Source of the DNA: a virus
IMG/VR virus record: IMGVR_UViG_3300012920_000107
Coordinates: 1-37,258 of that record
DNA: 37,258 nt
Strand: one strand, 5' to 3'
The number at the start of each line of letters is the position of its first letter. Positions within the stretch are counted from its first letter, which is position 1. The notes under the pieces were generated by a model, which worked only from the letters and a program-made list of their open reading frames with translations, made no database searches and was not told the origin of the DNA. Positions 7,520 through 14,612 of the stretch are shown piece by piece. The position numbers and the translations under genes are program-made.

Positions 7520-8064
7520 TGTTGAGTTTTGCAGATTATAAAGACAGAATGAGTAAGTCTATTCACTATCACATAGAGAATAACATACCGTTCGCAGAAA
7601 ACATTTATAGAGTACACAGTGAAGAGTTTTATAATTTGTTTAAAGAAGCTAGAAACCTATGGCAAGAAGGTTTATTGACCGAATTGACAGAGTGGGACGA
7701 GCATTTATTAAAAACTGATATCGGAGAATTTGCAACTTATGAGGGTCAAAAAGTCCCTCTGGATTGTCCGATACAAGAGGAAGATAAAAAAGATGTGGAA
7801 CTTAATAAGCCAAAAAAAGGCGGACCTAAAAAGTTTTATGTTTTCGTTAAAGACCCGAGTACAGGCAACATTAAAAAAGTTACTTGGGGCGATACGACAG
7901 GCCTTAGGATTAAACTAAGTAATAAGAAGGCCAGAAAAAGTTTTGCTGCTAGGCATAGATGTGACCAGCAGAAAGATAGAACAAAAGCTGCATATTGGGC
8001 TTGTAATATGCCAAGATATGCAAAAAGTTTAGGTCTATCAGGTGGCGGAAATTTTTATTGGTAG
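7519..8064 (+). CDS. Conserved T4-like phage protein with C-terminal Cys/His/Arg-rich domain
   Basis: A 181-residue protein that starts one base before the preceding frame ends. It begins MLSFADYKDRMSKS, then an acidic helical part with the conserved-looking DIGEFATYEGQKVPLDCP (68-84). The second half (104-181) is a distinct domain: KKFYVFVKDPSTGNIKKV, then KKARKSFAARHRCD (136-149), YWACNMPRYAKSLGL (159-173) and a closing GGGNFYW. I remember this domain from many marine phage proteins, attached to different N-termini, but not a function. Two cysteines (C148, C162) and H146 could bind metal. Its position suggests a virion-associated role. Confidence 0.65.
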   Translation: MLSFADYKDRMSKSIHYHIENNIPFAENIYRVHSEEFYNLFKEARNLWQEGLLTELTEWDEHLLKTDIGEFATYEGQKVPLDCPIQEEDKKDVELNKPKKGGPKKFYVFVKDPSTGNIKKVTWGDTTGLRIKLSNKKARKSFAARHRCDQQKDRTKAAYWACNMPRYAKSLGLSGGGNFYW

Positions 8065-8367
8065 ATGATGAATGGATTTGTGGAGGCAATGGCGATGGCA
8101 AATGTACCATATATACAATTTGGCAAAGGCAAAGCCATTGTTAGACAGTTTCAAAATGATGTTGATGAACAAGAATTAGTATGGCATAAAGACAAAAAAG
8201 ATAGAACATTTAAAGTTATATCTGGTGTGAATTGGAAGTTTCAGCATGATAATGAGTTACCATTTGTTATGAAGATAGGTGATGTTATAAAAGTTAAAAA
8301 GGAAAAATTTCACCGTGTTCACAAAGGGCAAGGTAAACTAATTATAGAGATAGAGGAACATGACTAG
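8065..8367 (+). CDS. Small cupin-like phage protein
   Basis: A 100-residue protein starting directly after the preceding stop. The pattern LVWHKDKKDRTFKV (38-51), W57-x-FQHD, LPFVMKIGDVIKV and KFHRVHKG (81-88) resembles a one-domain cupin: H41 and D43 on one strand, H83 and H86 on the partner strand, with G72 in the turn. Similar small proteins occur in cyanophage T4-like genomes with unknown ligand. Metal binding and fold are inferred from spacing only. It sits inside the leader-bearing gene block, without a leader of its own. Confidence 0.6.
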   Translation: MMNGFVEAMAMANVPYIQFGKGKAIVRQFQNDVDEQELVWHKDKKDRTFKVISGVNWKFQHDNELPFVMKIGDVIKVKKEKFHRVHKGQGKLIIEIEEHD

Positions 8368-9916
8368 ATACAGACAAACATTTACAGATGCATACGCCAA
8401 AGTCAAAGAACTTGGCGAAGCAAAGTACAGATATGACGGCAAAGTTGTCTTCATTTCAAAAGCAGAATTTAAAAAGATTGCGAAAGATTATAAGAACGCA
8501 ACACCAGGACAAGAGAGAATGGTGGTACTTGACCCTAAAACACAGGCAACAGTATCAGCACCTGTTAAGTTTGAAGAGTTTGAACTTAAAGAAGGTGACC
8601 ATGAAATATCTATGGCTCGTGGTGAATTAGAAGCGATATCTGATAAAGCCTTAAAACTTTCCTCTATGTTACAAGGTAAGACAGATGACGCTCAATTAGA
8701 AGCGTGGGTACAATCTAAAATTACAAAAGCAAAAGACTACATCAACTCTGTTACTGATTACATGGAATATAATCCTGACATGAACGAAGCAAAAACAGTA
8801 TGTCCTAAATGTAACGGTGAGGGTTGTGACCACTGTAATAATAAAGGTTACCACATCACCGAAGATGTTAATGCCGATATCAAAAAGGCAATGAGTAAAT
8901 TTGGTGGTATTGCACACAGAGTTACTAAACAAGGTAATAAAGTTGTTGTAAAAGTTGATAGTAATGATGAAGAAGATGCTCAAAAGGCACTTAAAATGCA
9001 TCCACTTTACATTTCTGGTAAATTAAGAGTAATGCCAGAAAGTTTAGAAGAAAGTTTTAATGATGCTCAGATTGCAAAACTAAAAAAAGAATATGAGCCA
9101 TTAAGAAATAAAAAGATTTCAGTTGACAATGCAAATAAACTTGGTGCTATGTTTACTAAGTTTGACAAAGATAAGAACGCATTAGAAAAGTTATATGGTG
9201 GTGATATACCTTTTATCTCTACTATGGCAATGACTAGACTTATGACTAAACATAATTATAAGGCTGCCGACTTAAAGAAAATTAGAAAAGAGAGTGTTGA
9301 ACTAGCAGATGAATTAGAAATGTTAGATGAGGCACAAATGTTGAATGAAGCTGAAGCAACTATTCATGTTTCAGATAAAAAGAAACAAGATAACTTAGTA
9401 CACTTATGTAAACAAGTTGGTATCAAAACAACTGTAAGTGGTAATAAAGTACATTTAAAAGGTATCTTTAGAAGAGTTATGGATATTTCTCTTGCTATGC
9501 AAAGAAATGGTCTTAAAGTAGAAGAAAAAGGAAAAGATGATGCATATGCCATTGGTATGGCACAAGCAAAGAAAATGACAGGTGATGAAAAACCATTGAA
9601 AAAATCTACTATCAAAAAAGGCCATGAGATTGCAAAGTCTATTATGAAAGACGAAGAAGTAGAACATCCAGCAAAAATGAAGTATGAACAAATTAAAGGT
9701 TTAAAAAATAAGGCTGAGAAATCAGGAATGCCTTATTCAATTTTGAAAAAAGTATATGATAGAGGTATGGCCGCTTGGAGAGGTGGTCACAGACCTGGCG
9801 CAAGTCAACAGCAATGGGCTTTTGCTAGAGTAAATTCATTTGTAACAAAATCCTCAGGCACATGGGGAGGCGCTGACAAAGATTTGGCTGCCAAAGTTAG
9901 AGGGAGTAAAAAATGA
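8360..9916 (+). CDS. Modular virion protein or polyprotein with candidate prohead-protease sites
   Basis: A 518-residue mosaic. Leader 1-20 (MTRYRQTFTDAYAKVKELGE) ends in LGE/A. Modules follow: 21-78; 79-143, starting GDHEISMARGELEAIS; a DnaJ-type half zinc finger with C148, C151, C156, C159 (CPKCNGEGCDHC); 165-231; 232-330; and a C-terminal domain around 447-497 (SGMPYSILKKVYDRGMAAW, then HRPG and ARVNSFVT) that I recall as DUF5824. Junctions carry LKE/G (76-79), MNE/A (141-144), LEE/S (229-232), LDE/A (322-325) and LNE/A (328-331), all like T4 gp21 sites. I infer a precursor cut during prohead maturation. No enzymatic motif is seen. It overlaps the cupin-like gene by 8 bases. Confidence 0.7.
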   Translation: MTRYRQTFTDAYAKVKELGEAKYRYDGKVVFISKAEFKKIAKDYKNATPGQERMVVLDPKTQATVSAPVKFEEFELKEGDHEISMARGELEAISDKALKLSSMLQGKTDDAQLEAWVQSKITKAKDYINSVTDYMEYNPDMNEAKTVCPKCNGEGCDHCNNKGYHITEDVNADIKKAMSKFGGIAHRVTKQGNKVVVKVDSNDEEDAQKALKMHPLYISGKLRVMPESLEESFNDAQIAKLKKEYEPLRNKKISVDNANKLGAMFTKFDKDKNALEKLYGGDIPFISTMAMTRLMTKHNYKAADLKKIRKESVELADELEMLDEAQMLNEAEATIHVSDKKKQDNLVHLCKQVGIKTTVSGNKVHLKGIFRRVMDISLAMQRNGLKVEEKGKDDAYAIGMAQAKKMTGDEKPLKKSTIKKGHEIAKSIMKDEEVEHPAKMKYEQIKGLKNKAEKSGMPYSILKKVYDRGMAAWRGGHRPGASQQQWAFARVNSFVTKSSGTWGGADKDLAAKVRGSKK

Positions 9917-11385
9917 GAAACAATTTTGAAACAAAACCTGGCAGCTTAGAAGAAGCAATCGCCGGTATAACAATTAAAGACGAACACAAATACCAACAGT
10001 TATTCAAAAAAGAATTAGAGAAAGCTGGTAAAGGTATCGGTGCAATGACACCTGCCGAAAAGAAAGCATTTTTCAATAAGATTGATAAAATGTACAAAGG
10101 CAAAAACGAAGACTTGGATTCTAAAGATGTACCTAAAGTTAAAGATGTCGCAAAACAATTAAAGAAAGCTGTACAAGCACACGGCCAACAAGCAAAAGAT
10201 TTAGAAAAAGCAATTAAGACGGAAGGCACATGGGCTATTCCTGATACACCACAAAAAAAGATGCAGTTGAAAAAACTATTACAAAGTCCTATCAAACTTG
10301 GTAAAGAAGGTGATGACGCTTCAGATAAGTTATATGGTTTAGTTGGTGACGATAGTTTGTTTGATGACTTATATGTGGCTGGTAAGAAAAATCCTAATGG
10401 TGATGCAAGACCTCTTGTTAGAAAACACATGAAGAGATTAGGTATCAAAGAAGAAGTTGAAGAGAGTGTCGAGTATGTTGAATACATGGCAAAGAACTCA
10501 GGCCAAGCAGGCACAATTGCTAACATGTTTAAAGGTAAAACAGGTGGTGGAGAAATTCATAAATCTGGTTCAGAGGTTAGAATTGACGCTGCTAAGAATA
10601 TTGAGGCTATACACAAACAAGTTATGGCAAAATTTCCAGACACAAATGTTATGACTGCTGAAGCATATCTTGACGAAATGTTTGGTAACAAAGTAGTTGA
10701 CCCTACTACAGCAGCTGCATTAAGATTGTATCTAAAAGGCAAAGCAGGCGGAGCACCTTTTCCACCAGTTGTAGAAGGTATGATGAGTAAGATTGACCAA
10801 ATGGAAAAAGAAGGTAAGTCTGCCGCTGAGATTGCAAAGGCTTTAAAACTAGATGTTAAAACAGTAAAAGGCATTTTAGGTGAAACTCATATGGGGCAAA
10901 CTGCTAAGGCAAATGCACAACAGAAAAATGCTAAAGGTGAAAAAGAAATAATTAAATCAATCACTGAAACAATTGTTGATATGTGGAAAGAAGCTGCTGA
11001 GAAAAAAGAAAAGAAAAAAGATATAGCTCCTGACGCAGATAACATTGACGAGAAAGAAACTGAAGAAGAAGAAAAGAAACCTGAAAAGGAATCTTCAGAT
11101 AAATTAAAGGCTGATGTAGCGAAAAAAGATGACGAGATTGCTATTCTAAAACAAAAAATTGAACAAGAAAAGAATAAAGCTATTCAACAAGACACTTCTA
11201 AGATGGTAAATCCTGAAACTGGTGAACCATTATTACAGGTCGGTGTCGCATATAAACACCTTAGAGATAAGATGAAAAAGGAAGCAGTTGATAAAAAAGA
11301 ACAAATAAAGAACAAGAAAACAACTGATACAGACAAATCTGCCTCTAAAGTGGATGTAAATCCAGAGATAGAATACGATAAATAA
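9913..11385 (+). CDS. Second modular, highly charged virion-type protein
   Basis: A 490-residue Lys/Glu-rich protein whose ATG overlaps the preceding stop. It lacks the MKTF form but has GSLEE/A at 11-15, a good prohead-protease site. Other candidates are IKE/E (178-181), VEE/S (182-185), LGE/T (322-325) and ITE/T (350-353). A recognisable module, DDSLFDDLYVAGKKNPNGDA (146-165) with RPLVRKHMKRLGIKE behind it, occurs in other marine phage proteins. Residues 300-321 (EGKSAAEIAKALKLDVKTVKG) read as a helix-turn-helix. The last 130 residues are an acidic then basic coiled coil. Its role could be a scaffold-like internal protein or a DNA-binding passenger; neither is shown. Confidence 0.65.
   Translation: MRNNFETKPGSLEEAIAGITIKDEHKYQQLFKKELEKAGKGIGAMTPAEKKAFFNKIDKMYKGKNEDLDSKDVPKVKDVAKQLKKAVQAHGQQAKDLEKAIKTEGTWAIPDTPQKKMQLKKLLQSPIKLGKEGDDASDKLYGLVGDDSLFDDLYVAGKKNPNGDARPLVRKHMKRLGIKEEVEESVEYVEYMAKNSGQAGTIANMFKGKTGGGEIHKSGSEVRIDAAKNIEAIHKQVMAKFPDTNVMTAEAYLDEMFGNKVVDPTTAAALRLYLKGKAGGAPFPPVVEGMMSKIDQMEKEGKSAAEIAKALKLDVKTVKGILGETHMGQTAKANAQQKNAKGEKEIIKSITETIVDMWKEAAEKKEKKKDIAPDADNIDEKETEEEEKKPEKESSDKLKADVAKKDDEIAILKQKIEQEKNKAIQQDTSKMVNPETGEPLLQVGVAYKHLRDKMKKEAVDKKEQIKNKKTTDTDKSASKVDVNPEIEYDK
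11377..11384 (+). promoter_or_regulatory. Degenerate late-promoter-like element (GATAAATA)
   Basis: GATAAATA overlaps the stop of the modular protein. It is one base from TATAAATA and lies 95 bases upstream of the -10 end of the next promoter, the same distance as at 2608-2701. Both copies share TTGATTTTA (2629-2637 and 11390-11398) in between. Since GAT AAA TAA also encodes the last two residues and the stop, function is doubtful. Confidence 0.3.
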
Positions 11386-11443
11386 ATCGTTGATTTTAGT
11401 ACAAAAAAAGCGCCATTTTTTTCAAAAAAAGTGAAAAAAGTGC

Positions 11444-11471
11444 TTGCCTTTTACTGTGGATATGTTATAGT
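11444..11471 (+). promoter_or_regulatory. sigma70-like extended -10 promoter with A-tracts
   Basis: TTGCCT (11444-11449), a 16-base spacer and TATAGT (11466-11471) preceded by TGT, an extended -10. Upstream A-tracts (AAAAAAAGTGAAAAAAG, 11424-11440) mirror those at 2653. Start would fall near 11478, which rules out the ATG at 11477 for the following gene. Confidence 0.7.
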
Positions 11472-11497
11472 TAGGTATGATTAAAAAGGATAACACT

Positions 11498-11986
11498 ATG
11501 AAAAATTTACCTAGAATATACCTAGATATGGACGGTGTTCTATTCGACTTTGAGAAACAGTTGGTAGACACTGTTAAGATGCCAATTTCCCAATGGATGA
11601 AACTTGATAGACGAAAAAGGTGGGATCCTGTAATCGCTAGAAAAGATTTCTGGTCTAGTGGACCTTGGCTAAACGAGGGTAAGAAACTTTACAATTTCGT
11701 AAAGAAATATAATCCACATATACTAAGTGCATATGTAGAACATGCCCATGACCCTAATTGCATTCCAGGCAAAATGAAATGGGCTATGAGAAACACTAAT
11801 ATAACTAGAGATAAGATTAACCTAGTTATGAGAAGTGAAAAAAAGAACTATGCAAGTCCTGGTTCAATTCTAATTGATGACTATGACAAGAATACTAAAG
11901 AGTTTAACCAAAGAGGTGGAACTGGTATTACTTTCAAGTCAGCTAGTCAAACAATCGCAGAGTTGAAAAAACTCGGTTTCAAATAA
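11498..11986 (+). CDS. HAD-superfamily phosphatase, 5'(3')-deoxyribonucleotidase-like
   Basis: A 162-residue HAD hydrolase. Motif I is YLDMDGVLFDF with D10 nucleophile and D12 acid/base; ILSAY fits motif II; the acidic motif IV is LIDDYDKN. The DMDGVLxDF form and small size match deoxyribonucleotidases and similar phage phosphatases. The start at 11498 has AAAAAGGA 8 bases upstream; an upstream in-frame ATG at 11477 would coincide with the predicted transcription start, so I reject it. It is a one-gene unit: own sigma70-like promoter in front and a hairpin-plus-T-run directly behind. A role in nucleotide pool control with the ribonucleotide reductase is plausible, not shown. Confidence 0.8.
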   Translation: MKNLPRIYLDMDGVLFDFEKQLVDTVKMPISQWMKLDRRKRWDPVIARKDFWSSGPWLNEGKKLYNFVKKYNPHILSAYVEHAHDPNCIPGKMKWAMRNTNITRDKINLVMRSEKKNYASPGSILIDDYDKNTKEFNQRGGTGITFKSASQTIAELKKLGFK

Positions 11987-11993
11987 TATCCCT

Positions 11994-12001
11994 TATAAAT
12001 A
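11994..12001 (+). promoter_or_regulatory. T4-type late promoter inside terminator region
   Basis: A perfect TATAAATA between the HAD gene and the structural gene at 12057. Its last A is the first base of the terminator hairpin. Initiation 6-7 bases downstream (about 12007-12008) would fall near the end of the left arm, so RNA from this promoter could not form the terminator. Confidence 0.75.
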
Positions 12002-12037
12002 TAGGTACTATATAACAAATTGAGTACCTATTTTTTT
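12001..12037 (+). terminator. Rho-independent terminator after HAD gene
   Basis: ATAGGTACT (12001-12009) and AGTACCTAT (12023-12031) form a perfect 9-bp stem with a 13-base loop, followed by a run of seven T (12031-12037). It lies 15 bases after the HAD stop and would end the early transcript there. Confidence 0.75.
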
Positions 12038-12056
12038 AACTAAGGGAGAGAATAAT

Positions 12057-12338
12057 ATGTCAAGTTGGGGAAAAGCAGATGCAGCCGCTAGCGCACCGCT
12101 ATGGGCTCTTATGCAATTAGCAACAGAACAAACAGACGGTAATCGTACTACTTTGTTCGAAGATACTACAGCAGACGCTTTCATTTCAGGTCAAACTATT
12201 GGGTTATTCAACTATGCAGATGGCGAAGTCGCAGACGGAGCTGCTCATGCAGGTTGGAACTTAAAAATAACTGGTTCTGGTGGAAGAGCAGGTAGAATAC
12301 AACATCAAACTTTAGTGGCATTAACAGACGCCGCTTAA
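12057..12338 (+). CDS. Small conserved structural-type protein
   Basis: A 93-residue Ala/Gly/Thr-rich protein beginning MSSWGKADAAASAPLWAL. The segments TLFEDTTADAFISGQTIGLF and HAGWNLKITGSGGRAGRIQ resemble short virion proteins that I remember from T4-like cyanophages, usually encoded beside fibre or neck genes. AAGGGAGAG at 12042-12050 is a strong ribosome-binding site, and the gene lies right behind a late promoter, fitting an abundant late product. No catalytic motif is seen. A decoration or fibre-associated role is a guess. Confidence 0.7.
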   Translation: MSSWGKADAAASAPLWALMQLATEQTDGNRTTLFEDTTADAFISGQTIGLFNYADGEVADGAAHAGWNLKITGSGGRAGRIQHQTLVALTDAA

Positions 12339-12346
12339 TAAAAACC

Positions 12347-12378
12347 TTATACGAGGGGGCTTCGGTCTCCTCGTATAA
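12347..12378 (+). other. UUCG-capped 14-bp hairpin overlapping late promoter
   Basis: Bases 12347-12360 pair with 12365-12378 (12 Watson-Crick plus 2 G-U pairs), closed by C(TTCG)G, an exceptionally stable RNA loop. No T-run follows on this strand, so it is more likely an RNA 3'-end stabiliser or processing stop for the preceding late gene than a classical terminator. On the other strand the stem is followed by GGTTTTTATT. The right arm shares GTATAAA with the late promoter at 12374. Confidence 0.7.
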
Positions 12379-12381
12379 ATA
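12374..12381 (+). promoter_or_regulatory. T4-type late promoter (TATAAATA)
   Basis: Perfect TATAAATA that begins inside the right arm of the UUCG hairpin. Start would be near 12388, leaving a leader of about 60 bases before the gene at 12450. That leader contains a short CCCC-ACAAA-GGGG stem (12422-12434) just ahead of the ribosome-binding site AGGAG. Confidence 0.75.
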
Positions 12382-12449
12382 TATTAACAAAGTGATTGTG
12401 TCAACTGGCACAAGTAGCATTCCCCACAAAGGGGGTTTAGGAGATAAAA

Positions 12450-12908
12450 ATGGCAGATAAAAAAATCACACAGCTGACCGATTTAGGTCAAGCTTTAGCC
12501 GCAGTAGATTTATTTCATGTGGTAGATGACCCAAGTGGTACACCTATTAACAAGAAAGTATCGGCTGCAAATATATTTAATAACATTCCAACATGGTTAG
12601 GCTTAGGAGCGGATTCACAGCAAATCACTGCTGATGGTTCATCAACAACGGCACCTAATTTAACAACAGCAATTACTGAAATTAATGCAACTTCAGCAAC
12701 ACACTCATGTACACTTGCTGACGGTACAGATGGTCAAATTAAAACTATCTTAAATACATCAACTGGTGGTACAAATGCTATCACAATTACAGTTACTAGT
12801 TTTGATAATTCAACAATTACACTTGACGCTCCAGGCGAAACAGTTACTTGTTTGTTTAAAAATTCAAAATGGTATGTAATAGGTGGTAATAACCCGACAA
12901 TCGCTTAA
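12450..12908 (+). CDS. Fibre-like structural protein
   Basis: A 152-residue Thr/Ala/Asn-rich protein. The N-terminal module MADKKITQLTDLGQALAAV followed by DLFHVVDDPSGTP and NKKVSA is a recurrent base of head or tail fibre proteins in marine phages. The rest (residues 60-150) is a beta-rich segment with TITVTSFDNSTITLD and a tryptophan near the end, typical of pectin-lyase-like or fibre tip folds. Strong AGGAG ribosome-binding site; own late promoter at 12374. Structural role is likely; which fibre it belongs to cannot be told. Confidence 0.72.
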   Translation: MADKKITQLTDLGQALAAVDLFHVVDDPSGTPINKKVSAANIFNNIPTWLGLGADSQQITADGSSTTAPNLTTAITEINATSATHSCTLADGTDGQIKTILNTSTGGTNAITITVTSFDNSTITLDAPGETVTCLFKNSKWYVIGGNNPTIA

Positions 12909-12923
12909 CATTGAGGAATAATT

Positions 12924-13124
12924 ATGGCTATATCAAAAGAAAAATTGATTGAAGAACGAGACAATTTACAAGCTCAATTTGATACTGTTAGACAAGAAAT
13001 TGTAAAAGCAGAAAAACAAGTTGAACAAATGAAAGGTAATTTGAACGCTCTCAACGGAGCTATTCAACAAACCAATAAATTAATTGGTATGTTCGAAGAG
13101 GTAAAAGAAGATGAAAAAGTTTAA
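12924..13124 (+). CDS. Small coiled-coil protein
   Basis: A 66-residue protein that is almost entirely one alpha-helical hairpin. Heptad-like spacing runs through EERDNLQAQFDTVRQEI and KQVEQMKGNLNALNGAIQQ, with a short Asn-Ala turn near residue 40. It resembles short prefoldin-like or fibre-chaperone proteins placed next to fibre genes. It overlaps the next gene by 14 bases. No specific function is recognised. Confidence 0.65.
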   Translation: MAISKEKLIEERDNLQAQFDTVRQEIVKAEKQVEQMKGNLNALNGAIQQTNKLIGMFEEVKEDEKV

Positions 13125-13317
13125 GTCTTTTATAAAAGAAAAACACTTTGACGATTTCGAAGAGGATTTGTTGCGTGAAGCACCACCTAACACTGCTGAT
13201 GCTATGAAAAGGTATAAAGCAGGTAAGGCAGGTTTCACCGACAAGGCTCATTTAAAAGCTAAAGGTCTGATAGCTCGCTCTGACGGAGAGAAGCGTAAAT
13301 CAGATAAGTATAAGTAA
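13111..13317 (+). CDS. Small protein with capsid-targeting-like leader and prohead-protease site
   Basis: A 68-residue protein in two parts. Residues 1-23, MKKFKSFIKEKHF to DLLRE, form an amphipathic leader; LRE/A at 21-24 is a perfect prohead-protease consensus, and a second possible site is IKE at 8-10. The remaining basic domain (APPNTADAMKRYKAGKAGF, then TDKAHLKAKGLI and RKSDKYK) occurs in other marine phage proteins as I remember them. After cleavage a roughly 45-residue Lys-rich peptide would remain, a size and charge like T4 internal peptides. Packaging is inferred. Confidence 0.7.
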   Translation: MKKFKSFIKEKHFDDFEEDLLREAPPNTADAMKRYKAGKAGFTDKAHLKAKGLIARSDGEKRKSDKYK

Positions 13318-13326
13318 GAGGAAAAA

Positions 13327-13764
13327 ATGAAAACATTTAAACAACATATAAAAGAAGTAATGTCACCATTAGGTATTGGCACTTCTGGTCTTGACGGCAC
13401 CCATGTTGGTGACGGGTCAGTAAGTCTAGCTAATATCGAAGATGCTGATGTTCTAAAAAAGGTAAACGCTTATGTTGGTAGTATTGCTGAAAGAGAATAT
13501 TTAAATCCTCAGGCAGCAGTTGACCAATTGAGAATGAATTTGAACAAAATAGGATTAACAGTATCACAAGTTGATTGCGAAGGTGATAAAGGTACAGTTA
13601 ATGCTGAAGTTACACAGTTTGGCGGAAGATTTGGTAAAGATGTGGACGGACAAGATATTAATGATGATGGTATTTCTCATAGAAAAGAGGGCGGCCTTAA
13701 ATTAGAAGTTAAATACGAAACATTACAATCTGGTACATCTAAAGTTTACGCTAAATTAGTTTAA
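13327..13764 (+). CDS. Conserved protein with capsid-targeting-like leader
   Basis: A 145-residue protein. Leader MKTFKQHIKE is near-identical in its first six residues to the adenylate kinase leader (MKTFKQ) and ends in IKE, a prohead-protease-like site, although V rather than A/G/S follows. The body contains DGSVSLANIEDADVLKKVNA, YVGSIAEREYLNPQ and FGGRFGKDVDG near 30-115, a pattern that I remember from T4-like cyanophages. It looks like a compact alpha/beta domain with no catalytic motif. GAGGAAAAA at 13318-13326 sits directly before the ATG. Virion association is inferred from the leader. Confidence 0.72.
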   Translation: MKTFKQHIKEVMSPLGIGTSGLDGTHVGDGSVSLANIEDADVLKKVNAYVGSIAEREYLNPQAAVDQLRMNLNKIGLTVSQVDCEGDKGTVNAEVTQFGGRFGKDVDGQDINDDGISHRKEGGLKLEVKYETLQSGTSKVYAKLV

Positions 13765-13779
13765 TTACTAGGAGCGTGA

Positions 13780-14142
13780 ATGTTTAAGGAAATTACCAAA
13801 GACAATTGGTTATTATTTGCACAAAATAGTTATGATAATCCAACACTGGATAAAGAAGTTGAGTTTTATGAAGATATTAAAAGATTAAAATATCTTAAAA
13901 GGTTATTTCGAAAGTATGAAATAACTGGTGACATAAAAGTAAGACTAGCAGTTAATCACATTATAGTTTTACAAAATGTCTTTGGTGCCGAAGCAGCTAT
14001 AACTTTAATGCTGTTTAGGATAGATAAGAAATATTGGAATATTTTGAAACCAATTTTAGATTATCTAAGTTATCTTTATCCTCACGAACTAAACGATATA
14101 CCACCAGATATAAAAATAGTAAAAGAGTTACAGAACCTATGA
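13780..14142 (+). CDS. Conserved T4-like marine phage protein (DUF7207-like)
   Basis: A 120-residue all-helical protein. The order of segments NWLLFAQNSYDNPTL, EFYEDIKRLKYLKRLFRKY, LAVNHIIVLQNVFGAEA and a closing DIPPDIKIVKELQNL matches a family that I recall as DUF7207, always in this neighbourhood of T4-like marine phages. Function unknown. TAGGAGCGTGA at 13769-13779 provides the ribosome-binding site. The stop overlaps the next start (ATGA). Confidence 0.7.
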   Translation: MFKEITKDNWLLFAQNSYDNPTLDKEVEFYEDIKRLKYLKRLFRKYEITGDIKVRLAVNHIIVLQNVFGAEAAITLMLFRIDKKYWNILKPILDYLSYLYPHELNDIPPDIKIVKELQNL

Positions 14143-14612
14143 GTAGAACGATTGATGCATTGATAACCTACAGAGTTGTAAAACTCATGGTTACGCCTTA
14201 TGAAAAAACTGAGGCGTTTAAGAAAGGTATTATTGATAAAGATGGTAAGAACTTAATACCATTTAGAAAAGTACCTTTTCAACATAAAAAACATTATACA
14301 ATACTTCATAGATTTGTTTTCAACATAAAGAAAATAATGAACAAAGTTGGTCTCGGTAGTAGGTTAGGAACATTTGGTGTCGCATTAGCATTATTAATTA
14401 AAGAAGATTCCTCTTACGCTTCTCATAAAGATGCTATTGAAGCAGGTGTTTTAACTTACTTAAAAGAACAAAATTTGTATGATGAAATATTAAACGAAAG
14501 TAAAGATATACCAGAGATAGATGCTGAACCATTAATGACATGTTTCGGTGTTGACATTTATGAACAGAATGGAGAACTGGTATCGGAGTACGATTATGCC
14601 AAAACATTATAA
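14139..14612 (+). CDS. Conserved T4-like marine phage protein, function unknown
   Basis: A 157-residue basic helical protein. I use the ATG at 14139 (MSRTIDALITYRVVKLM), which overlaps the previous stop, rather than an upstream in-frame start at 14034 that would lie deep in the neighbouring gene. Conserved-looking segments are TPYEKTEAFKKGIIDKDGK, HKKHYTILHRFVF and NKVGLGSRLGTFGVALAL. Homologues that I remember carry a capsid-targeting-like start and sit beside DUF7207-like genes; this one lacks an obvious leader. No function is known. Confidence 0.7.
   Translation: MSRTIDALITYRVVKLMVTPYEKTEAFKKGIIDKDGKNLIPFRKVPFQHKKHYTILHRFVFNIKKIMNKVGLGSRLGTFGVALALLIKEDSSYASHKDAIEAGVLTYLKEQNLYDEILNESKDIPEIDAEPLMTCFGVDIYEQNGELVSEYDYAKTL

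Noticed and set aside
9897-10526. Minus-strand open frame of 209 codons
   Set aside because: Antisense of the Lys-rich modular protein at 9913; composition (Phe, Ser, Leu, Cys) is typical of shadow frames in AT-rich coding DNA.
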